From: an uncultured bacterium
GTDB lineage: Bacteria; Actinomycetota; Coriobacteriia; Coriobacteriales; Atopobiaceae
Assembly (NCBI GenBank): GCA_905214865.1
Contig: CAJMNO010000038.1
Span: 1-15,367 of the forward strand
Direction: 5' to 3'
Length of the DNA: 15,367 bases
In this document: piece by piece, positions 1 through 5,855 of the stretch
Numbering within the stretch: position 1 is the stretch's first letter
How the letters are laid out: the number at the start of each line of letters is the position of its first letter
Made by a program: the position numbers and the translations under genes
The notes under the pieces: model-generated
The model's database searches: none
What the model was told of the DNA's origin: nothing
Seen by the model: only the letters and a program-made list of their open reading frames with translations

Positions 1-1
1 C

Positions 2-1399
2 GAGGCGGCCGGGAAGGTCACCCTCACCGACGAGGTCGCCTACGAGAACCTCGTCGCGGGCCAGGAGTACGAGCTCAGCGGGACTCTCGTTGACCGCGGG
101 ACCGGGGAGGCGGTAACGGATGGGGACGGGAGCCCCGTCACCGCTAAGACGAAGCTCGTGCCGGCGCTCTCTTCCGGTACGGAGACCGTCACCTTCGAGC
201 TCGACGCATCGGGCCTCGCTGGGCGCTCCCTCGTGGCCTTCGAGGAGCTGTCCCAGGGCGGGACCACGGTGGCCGCGCACGCCGACGTCAACGACGGGGG
301 CCAGACCGTGCTCTTCCCCCGCATCGGAACCACGGCGACGGACGCGGAGGACGGATCCCACGAGGCCGCCGCGGACGGCGACGTCACCATCACCGACGAG
401 GTCGCGTACGAGAACCTCATCGCCGGAAGGGAGTACGAGCTCACGGGCACGCTCATGGACCGAGAGACCGGCGAGGCCGTGACAGGGGCGGACGGCAGGG
501 CCGTGACCTCAACCACAAGGCTCACGCCGGAGTCCGGGTCCGGCACTGCCGAGGTCACCTTCAGCTTCGACGGATCCGCCCTGGCGGGACGCACGGTGGT
601 CGCGTTCGAGACGCTCTCGCTCGGGGGAAGGGAGTACGCCGCGCACGCGGACCTCTCGGACCAGGGCCAGACGGTGACGTTCCCGGGCATCCGCACGACC
701 GCCTGCGACGCCTTCGACGGCGACAAGGTCATCGACGCGGCACCGGGGCAGAAGGTCACGGACACCGTGGCGTACTCGAACCTCGTTCCCGGCGCCACCT
801 ACAGGCTGACGGGCAGGCTCGTGGACCGCGACTCCGGCAAGGAGCTCGCGACCGCGGAGGCGGAGATCGCGCCCGAGTCGGCCACCGGCACCGCAGAGGT
901 CGCGTTCGACGTGGACGGCTCCGGCCTCGAGGGAGGGAGCCTCGTCTGCACGGAGGAGCTCTCGCGCGACGGCAAGGTGGTCGCCGTGCACGCGGACCTC
1001 TCCGACGAGGGGCAGACCGTGAGCCTCCCCGGCATCCGCACGACGGCGACCGACGCCGAGGACGGCGACCACGAGGCCACGGCCTCGGAGCGGGTGAGGA
1101 TCACCGACAGGGTCGAGTGGTCCGGGCTCGTCGCGGGCCGCGAGTACACGGTAAGCGGCGCCCTGGTCGACGGCGAGACCGGCGACCCCGTCAGGGACGG
1201 CGACGGCACGCCCGTCACGGCGAGCGCCACCTTCACGGCCGACGCGACGTCGGGCAGCACGGACGTCACGTTCGAGTTCGACGGGAGCTCGCTCGCGGGT
1301 CGCGACGTGGTTGCCTTCGAGACGATCACGCACGAGGGGAAGACAGTGGCCACGCACGCAAACCTCGAGGACGAGGGGCAGACGGTGTCCATCACCGAG
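2..1399 (+). repeat. Four tandem VaFE/ester-bond domain repeats
   Basis: Protein-level repeats within the surface protein. Repeat 1 is partial (2-328), repeat 2 spans 329-694, repeat 3 spans 695-1039 and repeat 4 spans 1040-1399. Boundaries are set at the TTA[TC]DA motif. Repeats 1 and 2 share long stretches of near-identical codons (for example around DEVAYENL and EYELTGTL), so duplication is fairly recent there. Repeat 3 is the most diverged: it begins TTACDA and has VCTEEL where the others have VAFE. Confidence 0.88.
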
Positions 1400-1636
1400 G
1401 CACCGCCCGAGACCCCGAATGAGAAGGAGAGCAAGGGCGGCGAGGGCCTGCCTCAGACCGGCGACAACGGCGTCCCGGCTGCCGCCATCGCGGGGCTCTG
1501 CGCCGCCGCCGGGCTCTCCCTCGCGGGCGCGAGGGCGCTGAGACGCCACGCAGCCCACGACGAGTCCGAGATGCGCATCGAGCGCGGACCAGAGAGCGGA
1601 CCCGACCCGCTGGGAGGAGGCGAGGACGATGAGTAG
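2..1636 (+). CDS. VaFE-repeat, LPXTG-anchored surface protein (5'-partial)
   Basis: The reading frame is open from the first base of the window, so the N-terminus and signal peptide lie upstream; 544 residues are visible. The protein is a chain of about 115-120-residue Ig-like modules. Each starts near TTATDAEDG, has a central ITDEVAYENL/GREYELTG segment, then VAFE, and ends with AHADLSDxGQTV. These are hallmarks of VaFE (T-Q ester-bond, TQ domain) repeats, in which a Thr-Gln side-chain ester stiffens extracellular stalks. His-to-Gln spacing is eight residues in every repeat, as expected for that chemistry. The C-terminus has LPQTG (1448-1462), a hydrophobic alanine-rich helix (about 1472-1537) and a basic RALRRH stop, a sortase class A anchor. 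Unusually, a further tail of about 25 mostly acidic residues follows the basic stop. Likely role: cell-wall adhesin or stalk. The ligand cannot be inferred. It overlaps the next small gene by 8 bp. Confidence 0.93.
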   Translation, partial: EAAGKVTLTDEVAYENLVAGQEYELSGTLVDRGTGEAVTDGDGSPVTAKTKLVPALSSGTETVTFELDASGLAGRSLVAFEELSQGGTTVAAHADVNDGGQTVLFPRIGTTATDAEDGSHEAAADGDVTITDEVAYENLIAGREYELTGTLMDRETGEAVTGADGRAVTSTTRLTPESGSGTAEVTFSFDGSALAGRTVVAFETLSLGGREYAAHADLSDQGQTVTFPGIRTTACDAFDGDKVIDAAPGQKVTDTVAYSNLVPGATYRLTGRLVDRDSGKELATAEAEIAPESATGTAEVAFDVDGSGLEGGSLVCTEELSRDGKVVAVHADLSDEGQTVSLPGIRTTATDAEDGDHEATASERVRITDRVEWSGLVAGREYTVSGALVDGETGDPVRDGDGTPVTASATFTADATSGSTDVTFEFDGSSLAGRDVVAFETITHEGKTVATHANLEDEGQTVSITEAPPETPNEKESKGGEGLPQTGDNGVPAAAIAGLCAAAGLSLAGARALRRHAAHDESEMRIERGPESGPDPLGGGEDDE

Positions 1637-1742
1637 CCAGTTCGGAGGCCTCGCCTGGTTCGTCCTCGGCGTGCTCAACGGGGCGACGGCAGTCGCTGCC
1701 CTCGCGCTATGCAGGGCGGCCGGGCTCGCCGACGGGTGTTGA
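1629..1742 (+). CDS. Tiny membrane peptide, DUF3789-like (37 aa)
   Basis: The ATG at 1629 overlaps the stop of the surface-protein gene by 8 bp and is preceded by a GGGAGGAGG ribosome-binding site at 1613-1620. The peptide starts MSSQFGGLAWFVLGVLNG, continues as one hydrophobic helix, then ends LCRAAGLADGC. A single transmembrane helix followed by a C-x-A-A-G-x-A-D tail is the layout I know from DUF3789, a family of very short proteins common in conjugative and mobilisable elements of Gram-positive bacteria, often near antirestriction genes as here. The function of the family is unknown. Family assignment rests on a short pattern, but the start, the Shine-Dalgarno site and the coupling make it likely to be a real gene. 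It is read in a different frame from the surface protein. Confidence 0.65.
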   Translation: MSSQFGGLAWFVLGVLNGATAVAALALCRAAGLADGC

Positions 1743-1808
1743 GAGGAATAGGCACGGCACAGTGGGCGGTCCCGACGGGGCCGCCCCGTCTTCCACAGGG
1801 AGGAAGAG

Positions 1809-2897
1809 ATGCGCGCGGAGAAGGGCAAGGACACGCTCGCCGAGGGGCGGGCGAGGCTCGTCGAGTCGCTGGCCAGGGCGATGGAGGAGGAAGGCCTCTC
1901 GTGGTACGCGGGATGGGAGAGGTGCTGGTCAGCGAGGAACGCCGCGACCGGCGCGCGATACAGGGGCATCAACAGGCTCTCCCTCGCCGCCGCGTCCGCA
2001 CGCTGCGGATTCGATGATCCCAGGTGGGTCACGTACAACCAGGCGCGTGAGGCGGGCTGGCACGTGCGGCGCGGCGAGCGGGCGCAGGCAACGGTGGAGT
2101 TCTGGAGCTGGTACGTGCGCATCGCGCGCGCGGGACGGCAGTCGGTCGTGACGGTCCAGAGGGCACTCGAGCTCGTCTCGACGGGGAGGATCGCCGAGGG
2201 GGACGTCTGCGGAGAGAAGTTCCTGAGGGGAAGAGGAGCCTGGGTCTTCAACGCGAGCCAGGTGGAGGGCGTCCCGCCACTCCCTGTGCCGCATGCGTCG
2301 GACCCGAGGTCGCAGCCCTGGAGGGTCGCCGACGACCTCGTCGCGTCGTCGAGGTGCCCCGTGAGGGAGACGAGGAGCGACGACGCCTTCTACGCCCCCG
2401 CGGAGGACGCAATCACCATGCCGCTGCGCGGGCAGTTCGAGTCTGCCGAGGGCTTCTGCAGGACGCTCATGCATGAGATGTGCCACTCGACCGCGGGAGA
2501 GCTCGGCAGGCCGCTCCCGACCGACCACGAGTCCTACGCGTTCGAGGAGCTGGTCGCGGAGCTCGGCAGCGCCTTCTCCGCCGCGGACGCCGGTCTCGAC
2601 ATGTCGGCTGTGGCGAAGGGAGGGTCGGTGCAGACCTGGACGCAGAACCACGCGGCATACCTCAGGTCGTGGCTGGACGAGATCAGGGATGACCCATCCG
2701 CGCTCGCCCGCGCCGCCTCGGAGGCTTCGCGGGCCTCCGACCTCGTCATCGGCAGGTACGAGAGGACGAGGGACGAGCGGCTGCGGCCGCGCGCGAGGGA
2801 CGAGAGGCCGCTCGCAGAGAGGGCTGGAAGCGCGAGGGAGGCTTCGGAAAGGCTCGCCGCGTGGGACATGACACCAGAGGACATGAGGGACAAGTAG
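1809..2897 (+). CDS. ArdC-like antirestriction / ssDNA-binding zincin protein
   Basis: A 362-aa protein with a good AGGGAGGAAGAG site just before ATG 1809. Residues about 10-150 look like the ArdC N-terminal single-stranded-DNA-binding domain: W..W.R.W, YRGIN, W.TYNQAREAGWHVRRGE and AWVFNASQVEG. Residues about 170-290 form a zincin metallopeptidase-like domain with HEMCH at 222-226 and a downstream glutamate in EELVAELG (246-252) as likely third ligand. The polar, charged tail (about 300-362) looks disordered. ArdC-type proteins enter recipients with conjugating DNA, coat or protect the single strand and counter restriction. That fits its place beside the DUF3789-like peptide and a mobilisation operon. 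The zinc-site residues appear intact, so peptidase activity is possible but unproven. Confidence 0.85.
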   Translation: MRAEKGKDTLAEGRARLVESLARAMEEEGLSWYAGWERCWSARNAATGARYRGINRLSLAAASARCGFDDPRWVTYNQAREAGWHVRRGERAQATVEFWSWYVRIARAGRQSVVTVQRALELVSTGRIAEGDVCGEKFLRGRGAWVFNASQVEGVPPLPVPHASDPRSQPWRVADDLVASSRCPVRETRSDDAFYAPAEDAITMPLRGQFESAEGFCRTLMHEMCHSTAGELGRPLPTDHESYAFEELVAELGSAFSAADAGLDMSAVAKGGSVQTWTQNHAAYLRSWLDEIRDDPSALARAASEASRASDLVIGRYERTRDERLRPRARDERPLAERAGSAREASERLAAWDMTPEDMRDK

Positions 2898-2925
2898 CAA
2901 ACCAGCAGGTAGACGAGCCGCTGTA

Positions 2926-2945
2926 AGGCCATCTGAGGCCATCTG
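2926..2945 (+). repeat. Perfect tandem 10-mer AGGCCATCTG x2
   Basis: AGGCCATCTG occurs at 2926-2935 and again immediately at 2936-2945, just after the ardC-like gene. It is one helical turn long. I see no gene in 2898-3000. This tandem repeat and the two hairpins below are what the interval holds. Confidence 0.6.
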
Positions 2946-2950
2946 GGAGC

Positions 2951-2972
2951 GCCCCGGACAACCGTCTGGGGC
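2951..2972 (+). terminator. Strong GC hairpin after ardC-like gene
   Basis: GCCCCGGAC (2951-2959), loop AACC, GTCTGGGGC (2964-2972) form a 9-bp stem with one G-T pair. It sits between convergent genes, where a terminator is expected. However, neither strand has a T-run directly after the stem, so it may instead be an mRNA-stabilising 3' hairpin or a protein-binding site. Confidence 0.4.
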
Positions 2973-2981
2973 GAGGCCAGG

Positions 2982-3001
2982 CAAAAATAGGGGCATGCCC
3001 T
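2982..3001 (-). terminator. Possible terminator of the mobilisation operon
   Basis: On the minus strand the stop codon of the last small gene is followed at once by AGGGCATGCCCCT (short 4-bp stem, 5-nt loop) and then ATTTTTG. This is a hairpin plus U-run in the right place. The stem is short, so it is a weak candidate. Confidence 0.4.
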
Positions 3002-3108
3002 CAGAACACGGCGCGCAGCGCCAGCCTCAGCGCCCAGATGAGGACGTGCAGGAACCCCCTCAGAACGGCGAGCGTGATTCTGCCCAGGGCCGAGAAGAAC
3101 CGCCTCAT
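3001..3108 (-). CDS. 35-aa hydrophobic basic peptide at end of mob operon
   Basis: The frame could open further upstream at 3201, but the ATG at 3108 is preferred: it has GGAGGTG a few bases upstream and overlaps the stop of the preceding gene in an ATGA junction. The peptide begins MRRFFSALGRITLAVLRGF and ends LHVLIWALRLALRAVF. It is a continuous hydrophobic helix studded with arginines about every 7 residues, so one membrane-spanning or amphipathic helix. I do not recognise a family. Possibilities are a small membrane protein linked to transfer or a toxin-like peptide. Being last in a coupled operon with relaxase genes argues for a role in the element rather than chance. Confidence 0.55.
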   Translation of the reverse strand: MRRFFSALGRITLAVLRGFLHVLIWALRLALRAVF

Positions 3109-3650
3109 GACGCACCTCCGAATCCGGGATCCGACGTTTGCGAGACCGTAGCACGCACGTGCGACAAGAATTCGAGGCTCCCGGCAGGCACGCCCATCCA
3201 AGCGCAGACCCTTTCCGTGGCATCTCGCGGGTCGTCTCCAGCCACCTCTGGAATCGAAAGGCCCGTGCGGTACGCCCAGGCAGAAAGCGCCGGGAGGTCG
3301 GACGGGCCGTCGTCGAGCGCGGTGCGGACGTCCTCGAGGCGCGACACGTCAACGAGCCCGCCCCCCGCCCTCAGCCACCTCGCTGCGCCGTCGACGTCCA
3401 CCCTGGACACAGAGCCGAGCTCCTCTGGCGTCGCGAGCTGCGCCCGCCATCCACGGCGCCTCCTGAGCGCCTCGCCCTCCGCGACTCCCTGGGAGTCGTA
3501 GTAGTCGAGCTCGAGCCAGATGCCGTCGTCCCCCAGCGAGAGCACGAGGTCGGAGAGGACGCTCCTCCCGGGAAGCGGGTCCGGCCGCGTGAGCCTGTCG
3601 GAGTCGAACTCCTCCAGGCGCCCGTCCACGAACGACACCGTTACCCTCAT
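3105..3650 (-). CDS. Conserved-looking protein of unknown function in mob operon
   Basis: A 181-aa acidic protein. Its ATG (3648-3650) overlaps the relaxase stop as ATGA and has GGGAGG about 6 bp upstream. Its own stop overlaps the start of the 35-aa peptide gene. The N-terminal half (MRVTVSFVDGRLEEF, then DGIWLELDYYDSQG) looks beta-rich. The C-terminal half (ALSAWAYRTGLSIPEV, ATERVCAWMGVPAGSLEFL) looks helical. No signal peptide, transmembrane segment, metal motif or catalytic motif is visible and I do not recognise the family. Translational coupling to the relaxase suggests an accessory or regulatory role in mobilisation. Confidence 0.8.
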   Translation of the reverse strand: MRVTVSFVDGRLEEFDSDRLTRPDPLPGRSVLSDLVLSLGDDGIWLELDYYDSQGVAEGEALRRRRGWRAQLATPEELGSVSRVDVDGAARWLRAGGGLVDVSRLEDVRTALDDGPSDLPALSAWAYRTGLSIPEVAGDDPRDATERVCAWMGVPAGSLEFLSHVRATVSQTSDPGFGGAS

Positions 3651-4885
3651 CGCGGCCTCCCGTCCATTCGGCGGTCTTGCCCGAGCTCCGGCTGCTGCCG
3701 GCCGGTGCGCCCCTCGTCGTTCCGGGTGCTCTGGCGCACGCCACTGCGAGCGCCCTTCCTCTGCGCGTGCCCGGTGCGCCTCGCAGCCTCCCTGCGTTCC
3801 GGCAGCATGCCGTGCTCCCTTGCCAGCGCGGCGGCGGCATCGATTCGCTCCCTCACGCCGGGCTCGTCGCAGCGCTCGGCCGCCGCGACGAGCTCCTCGA
3901 CAGAGCGTGCGCGCGTCTCCTCGATCACTGCGACGGCGGAGGAGAGCCCCCTGAGCTCGGAGAAGTCCCTGAGCTCGATGGCGCGGCGCGCCGCTTCCTC
4001 AACGCTCACGACGGACCCGCCCGGCAGGAGCGCCTCTCCACGGCGCGCGGCGAGCCTCGTGAGCACGTCTGTGCGGCGGTAGTCGGTGCCGAGCCGCGTA
4101 CCGCTCACCCTCCTAGAGGGCTGGTCTGCGAGGGAGAAGGTCCAGTCGCTGCCGTCGCCGCGGACGCTCGACTCGACGCCCAGGCGCGAGAGCCTTCCGA
4201 GCAGCTCCCGCTCCGTCCTGGAGGAGGCGATCGCGACGTCCACCCTCGACCGGATGTCAGCGACCCAGGAGTACGCGCCCCTGGCGGAGAGCTCCGCCTC
4301 CGCGCGTCCCACGTGGACCCTCTGGTAGTTCTCCCGCGAGGCGCGCTTGCGCGTGTCAGGGTGCCTCGCGTCGATTCTGCCCTCGAAGTGCGAGAGCCCC
4401 ATGTCCCGCGCGATCGCCTGGAGGCGCCCGTTCAGGAGGCCGGGGTCGGGGTCGCGGAGCCTGTTGCCCGTGGCGAGGTCCGTGTTGTTCACGACCACGT
4501 GCGCGTGGGGGATGTGCCCCTCGTTGTCGTCGTGGTAGACGATGGCCACCTGGAAGTCCGGGAAGCTCTCCTCGGCCCAGCGCACGGCGAGCCTCCTTAG
4601 CTCTTCGAGCGAGACGCCGTCGCGCGGGTCGGGCGAGAGGACGTAGTGCTTGTAGGTCCTGGCCGGCCTGCCGCGCCAGGGGGCGTCGTTGCCGTTTGCG
4701 CGCCTCGTCTCATCCATGGCCACGTCCCAATCGAAGGCGTCCACGCCGCGCCCCGACTGTCGCGCGGCCTCGTCGATCCGCGAGAAGTGCAGCAGGTCCC
4801 TGGCGAGCGCCCTCCCGTCCCGCTCGAGGTACCTCCTCGCGGCTGCGAGACCCGTGTGCCCCGATATGGCCTTGATCGCCGGCAT
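3647..4885 (-). CDS. MOBP-like relaxase / mobilization nuclease
   Basis: Relaxases nick one strand at oriT, form a phosphotyrosine link to the 5' end and pilot the strand into the recipient. The open frame extends to 4951. I choose ATG 4885 (MPAIKAISGHTG), which follows the MobC stop by 5 bp and has GGAG upstream, giving 412 aa. Visible motifs are an N-terminal AARRYLERDGRALARD with candidate catalytic Tyr19, a KHYVLSPDP strand, and the HUH metal site GHIPHAHVVVNN with His124, His127 and His129 (motif III). The last part (about residues 330-412) is helical, very basic and probably disordered (the QRKGARSGVRQSTRNDEGR region), typical of relaxase tails. No transfer ATPase or type IV secretion genes are in the window, so the element may be mobilisable rather than self-transmissible, or those genes may lie outside. 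Confidence 0.9.
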   Translation of the reverse strand: MPAIKAISGHTGLAAARRYLERDGRALARDLLHFSRIDEAARQSGRGVDAFDWDVAMDETRRANGNDAPWRGRPARTYKHYVLSPDPRDGVSLEELRRLAVRWAEESFPDFQVAIVYHDDNEGHIPHAHVVVNNTDLATGNRLRDPDPGLLNGRLQAIARDMGLSHFEGRIDARHPDTRKRASRENYQRVHVGRAEAELSARGAYSWVADIRSRVDVAIASSRTERELLGRLSRLGVESSVRGDGSDWTFSLADQPSRRVSGTRLGTDYRRTDVLTRLAARRGEALLPGGSVVSVEEAARRAIELRDFSELRGLSSAVAVIEETRARSVEELVAAAERCDEPGVRERIDAAAALAREHGMLPERREAARRTGHAQRKGARSGVRQSTRNDEGRTGRQQPELGQDRRMDGRPR

Positions 4886-4890
4886 GCGCG

Positions 4891-5301
4891 TCAGCTCCAG
4901 AGGAAGACGGCTGGCCTGTCGGAGAGCCTCGCCACGTCCTCGCGGAGGCATCCGATGGAGTCCGCCACGTAGGTCATCTCCGCGTCCACGACCCTCAGGG
5001 TCTCGAGCGCGTCCTCGGCCGTCACCTCGTCCGGCGACTCGCGGGCGACCTTAGCGATCGTGTTCAGCGCGGCCACGGACTGGTTGTAGAGCGTCCCAAT
5101 GGCGCGCAGGTTGCGCACGATGCCGTGCGAGGTCTCGTAGTCGAAGGCGACGGTGCCGAAACCCATGCGCGCCTCGCCGTCCGCGAGACAGTGGATGAGG
5201 AGCCTCACCACCTGGCTCCTCGAGCAGGAGAGCTCGGCGGAGGCCCTGCGCAGGGCCTCGAGCTCCTCGTCGGACACGCGGACGTTCAGGCGGTTCGGCA
5301 T
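4891..5301 (-). CDS. MobC-like relaxosome accessory protein (RHH)
   Basis: 136 aa from ATG 5301. The open frame continues upstream to 5634, but the upstream part is low-complexity and unlike a protein domain. A GTG eight codons earlier (5325) is an alternative, as the Shine-Dalgarno site before 5301 is weak. The N-terminus (RLNVRVSDEELEALRRASAE, then SRSQVVRLLIH) is a ribbon-helix-helix DNA-binding fold. The middle (IVRNLRAIGTLYNQSVAALN) matches the helical signature of MobC/relaxosome proteins, and the rest is helical. MobC binds oriT next to the relaxase, helps melt it and usually represses its own operon. Its stop lies 5 bp before the relaxase start, so they are co-transcribed. Confidence 0.82.
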   Translation of the reverse strand: MPNRLNVRVSDEELEALRRASAELSCSRSQVVRLLIHCLADGEARMGFGTVAFDYETSHGIVRNLRAIGTLYNQSVAALNTIAKVARESPDEVTAEDALETLRVVDAEMTYVADSIGCLREDVARLSDRPAVFLWS

Positions 5302-5336
5302 GGCGTCTCGGCTCAAGTCGGTCACCCCCCAGGGGC

Positions 5337-5421
5337 GCGGGGCATCCCCCGCAGAGCGAAAGGTCGGTCGGACGGTCCGGCCCGCGGGGGTGTCACCGGG
5401 GGCACAGACGCCAGTCTGCGC
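5337..5421. other. Cluster of inverted repeats upstream of mobC (part of candidate oriT/operator)
   Basis: Three structures sit just upstream of the mobC start. First, GCGGGG (5337-5342)/CCCCGC (5347-5352) with a 4-nt loop. Second, CCCCCGC (5346-5352) can pair instead with GCGGGGG (5384-5390) across a 31-nt loop. Third, CAGAC (5405-5409)/GTCTG (5414-5418) with loop GCCA, extended by flanking GC pairs past one mismatch. Mutually exclusive stems like the first two are typical of oriT regions or of a regulated leader. No coding signal is convincing here. Confidence 0.45.
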
Positions 5422-5468
5422 CAACGGGGCTGCCTCCGCGGCCAGCCTGTCCGCGCCGTCCGCCGCGT

Positions 5469-5499
5469 CCATCCTGGCCACCGTGGGTGTACAGGATGG
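5469..5499 (-). other. 8-bp inverted repeat with IncP-like nick motif, candidate oriT nic
   Basis: CCATCCTG (5469-5476) and CAGGATGG (5492-5499) are perfect inverted copies separated by 15 nt. Read on the minus strand, the right arm runs CCATCCTG|TACACC. This fits the YATCCTG|Y nick consensus recalled for IncP-type oriT and Agrobacterium T-borders, with the nick predicted between 5492 and 5491. It lies about 170 bp upstream of mobC and the relaxase, the usual place for oriT. The plus-strand arm reads CATCCTG|G and fits less well. Motif length is short, so this is a hypothesis. Confidence 0.4.
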
Positions 5500-5574
5500 G
5501 CTACTTGCTGTCCTTTGGGAGTAATTCGGCCTTTTCCTCGGTTGGCGCTTCTCCCATCTGCCCGTTGACCGGCA

Positions 5575-5606
5575 TCTGCTAGAAACCTGCAAGCTCTCTG
5601 CTAGAA
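5575..5606 (+). repeat. Direct repeat TCTGCTAGAA x2, 22-bp period (possible operator)
   Basis: TCTGCTAGAA occurs at 5575-5584 and 5597-5606, so starts are 22 bp apart, about two helical turns. The copies therefore face the same side of the DNA. The second copy overlaps the predicted -10 of the defence operon, whose first gene encodes a ribbon-helix-helix protein. An autoregulatory operator is the natural reading. Confidence 0.5.
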
Positions 5607-5607
5607 T
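5599..5607 (+). promoter_or_regulatory. Extended -10 promoter of the defence operon
   Basis: TGCTAGAAT (5599-5607) is a TGn extended -10 with hexamer TAGAAT, about 40 bp before ATG 5649. No -35 box stands at the right distance: TTGACC at 5565-5570 is too far from this -10 and too close to the other TAGAAA copy. That is acceptable for extended -10 promoters. The rest of 5500-5650 holds no coding signal I trust. Confidence 0.4.
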
Positions 5608-5648
5608 GGACTGCTCTTGTACTGCACGCAGCATTCGAGGAGAGCCTC

Positions 5649-5852
5649 ATGAAGTACTCAGAGCTCGTCGACTCCGGTGCCACCCCCACAGAGATCCAGG
5701 CGTTCCTCGTGGGCTCGGAGAACGTCCCGGTCACCATGAGGATCCCGCGGAACCTGCGGGACGCTGCCAAGGAGGCGGCAGAGCTGAAGGGGCTCAGCCT
5801 CACCGCCTACGTGAAGATGTGCCTCATCGAGAGCCTGTCGAAGGAGGGCTAG
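5649..5852 (+). CDS. Small ribbon-helix-helix protein, likely operon regulator
   Basis: 67 aa, with ATG 5649 preceded by GAGGAGAG. Residues about 1-24 (MKYSELVDSGATPTEIQAFL) form a short helical lead. Residues about 27-67 (VPVTMRIPRNLRDAAKEAAE, then GLSLTAYVKMCLIESL) have the beta strand plus two helices of Arc/CopG-type ribbon-helix-helix DNA-binding proteins. It is the first gene of the defence operon and its stop is only 3 bp from the start of the helicase gene. The direct repeat over the upstream -10 would suit such a dimeric repressor. An antitoxin role is less likely as no small toxin follows, though the distal HEPN Abi protein could be considered. Confidence 0.72.
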   Translation: MKYSELVDSGATPTEIQAFLVGSENVPVTMRIPRNLRDAAKEAAELKGLSLTAYVKMCLIESLSKEG

Positions 5853-5855
5853 TCG

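Noticed and set aside
509..2251. 580-codon open frame on the minus strand
   Set aside because: Lies opposite the VaFE and ArdC-like genes, which have clear motifs. Arginine/leucine/glycine-rich translation without domain features is a typical GC-rich shadow.
4886..4951. 22-codon upstream extension of the relaxase
   Set aside because: It would overlap the MobC-like gene. The start at 4885 follows that gene by 5 bp and has GGAG upstream, and MPAIKAISGHTG is the usual relaxase N-terminus.
5405..5418. CAGAC/GTCTG hairpin as an R1162-type nick hairpin
   Set aside because: Only a loose resemblance in the following TGTGCCC bases. Kept as part of the repeat cluster rather than called as nic.
5302..5634. 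N-terminal extension of the MobC-like frame (111 extra codons)
   Set aside because: Composition is not protein-like, it covers all the inverted repeats and the promoter region, and the ribbon-helix-helix domain begins right at the ATG at 5301.
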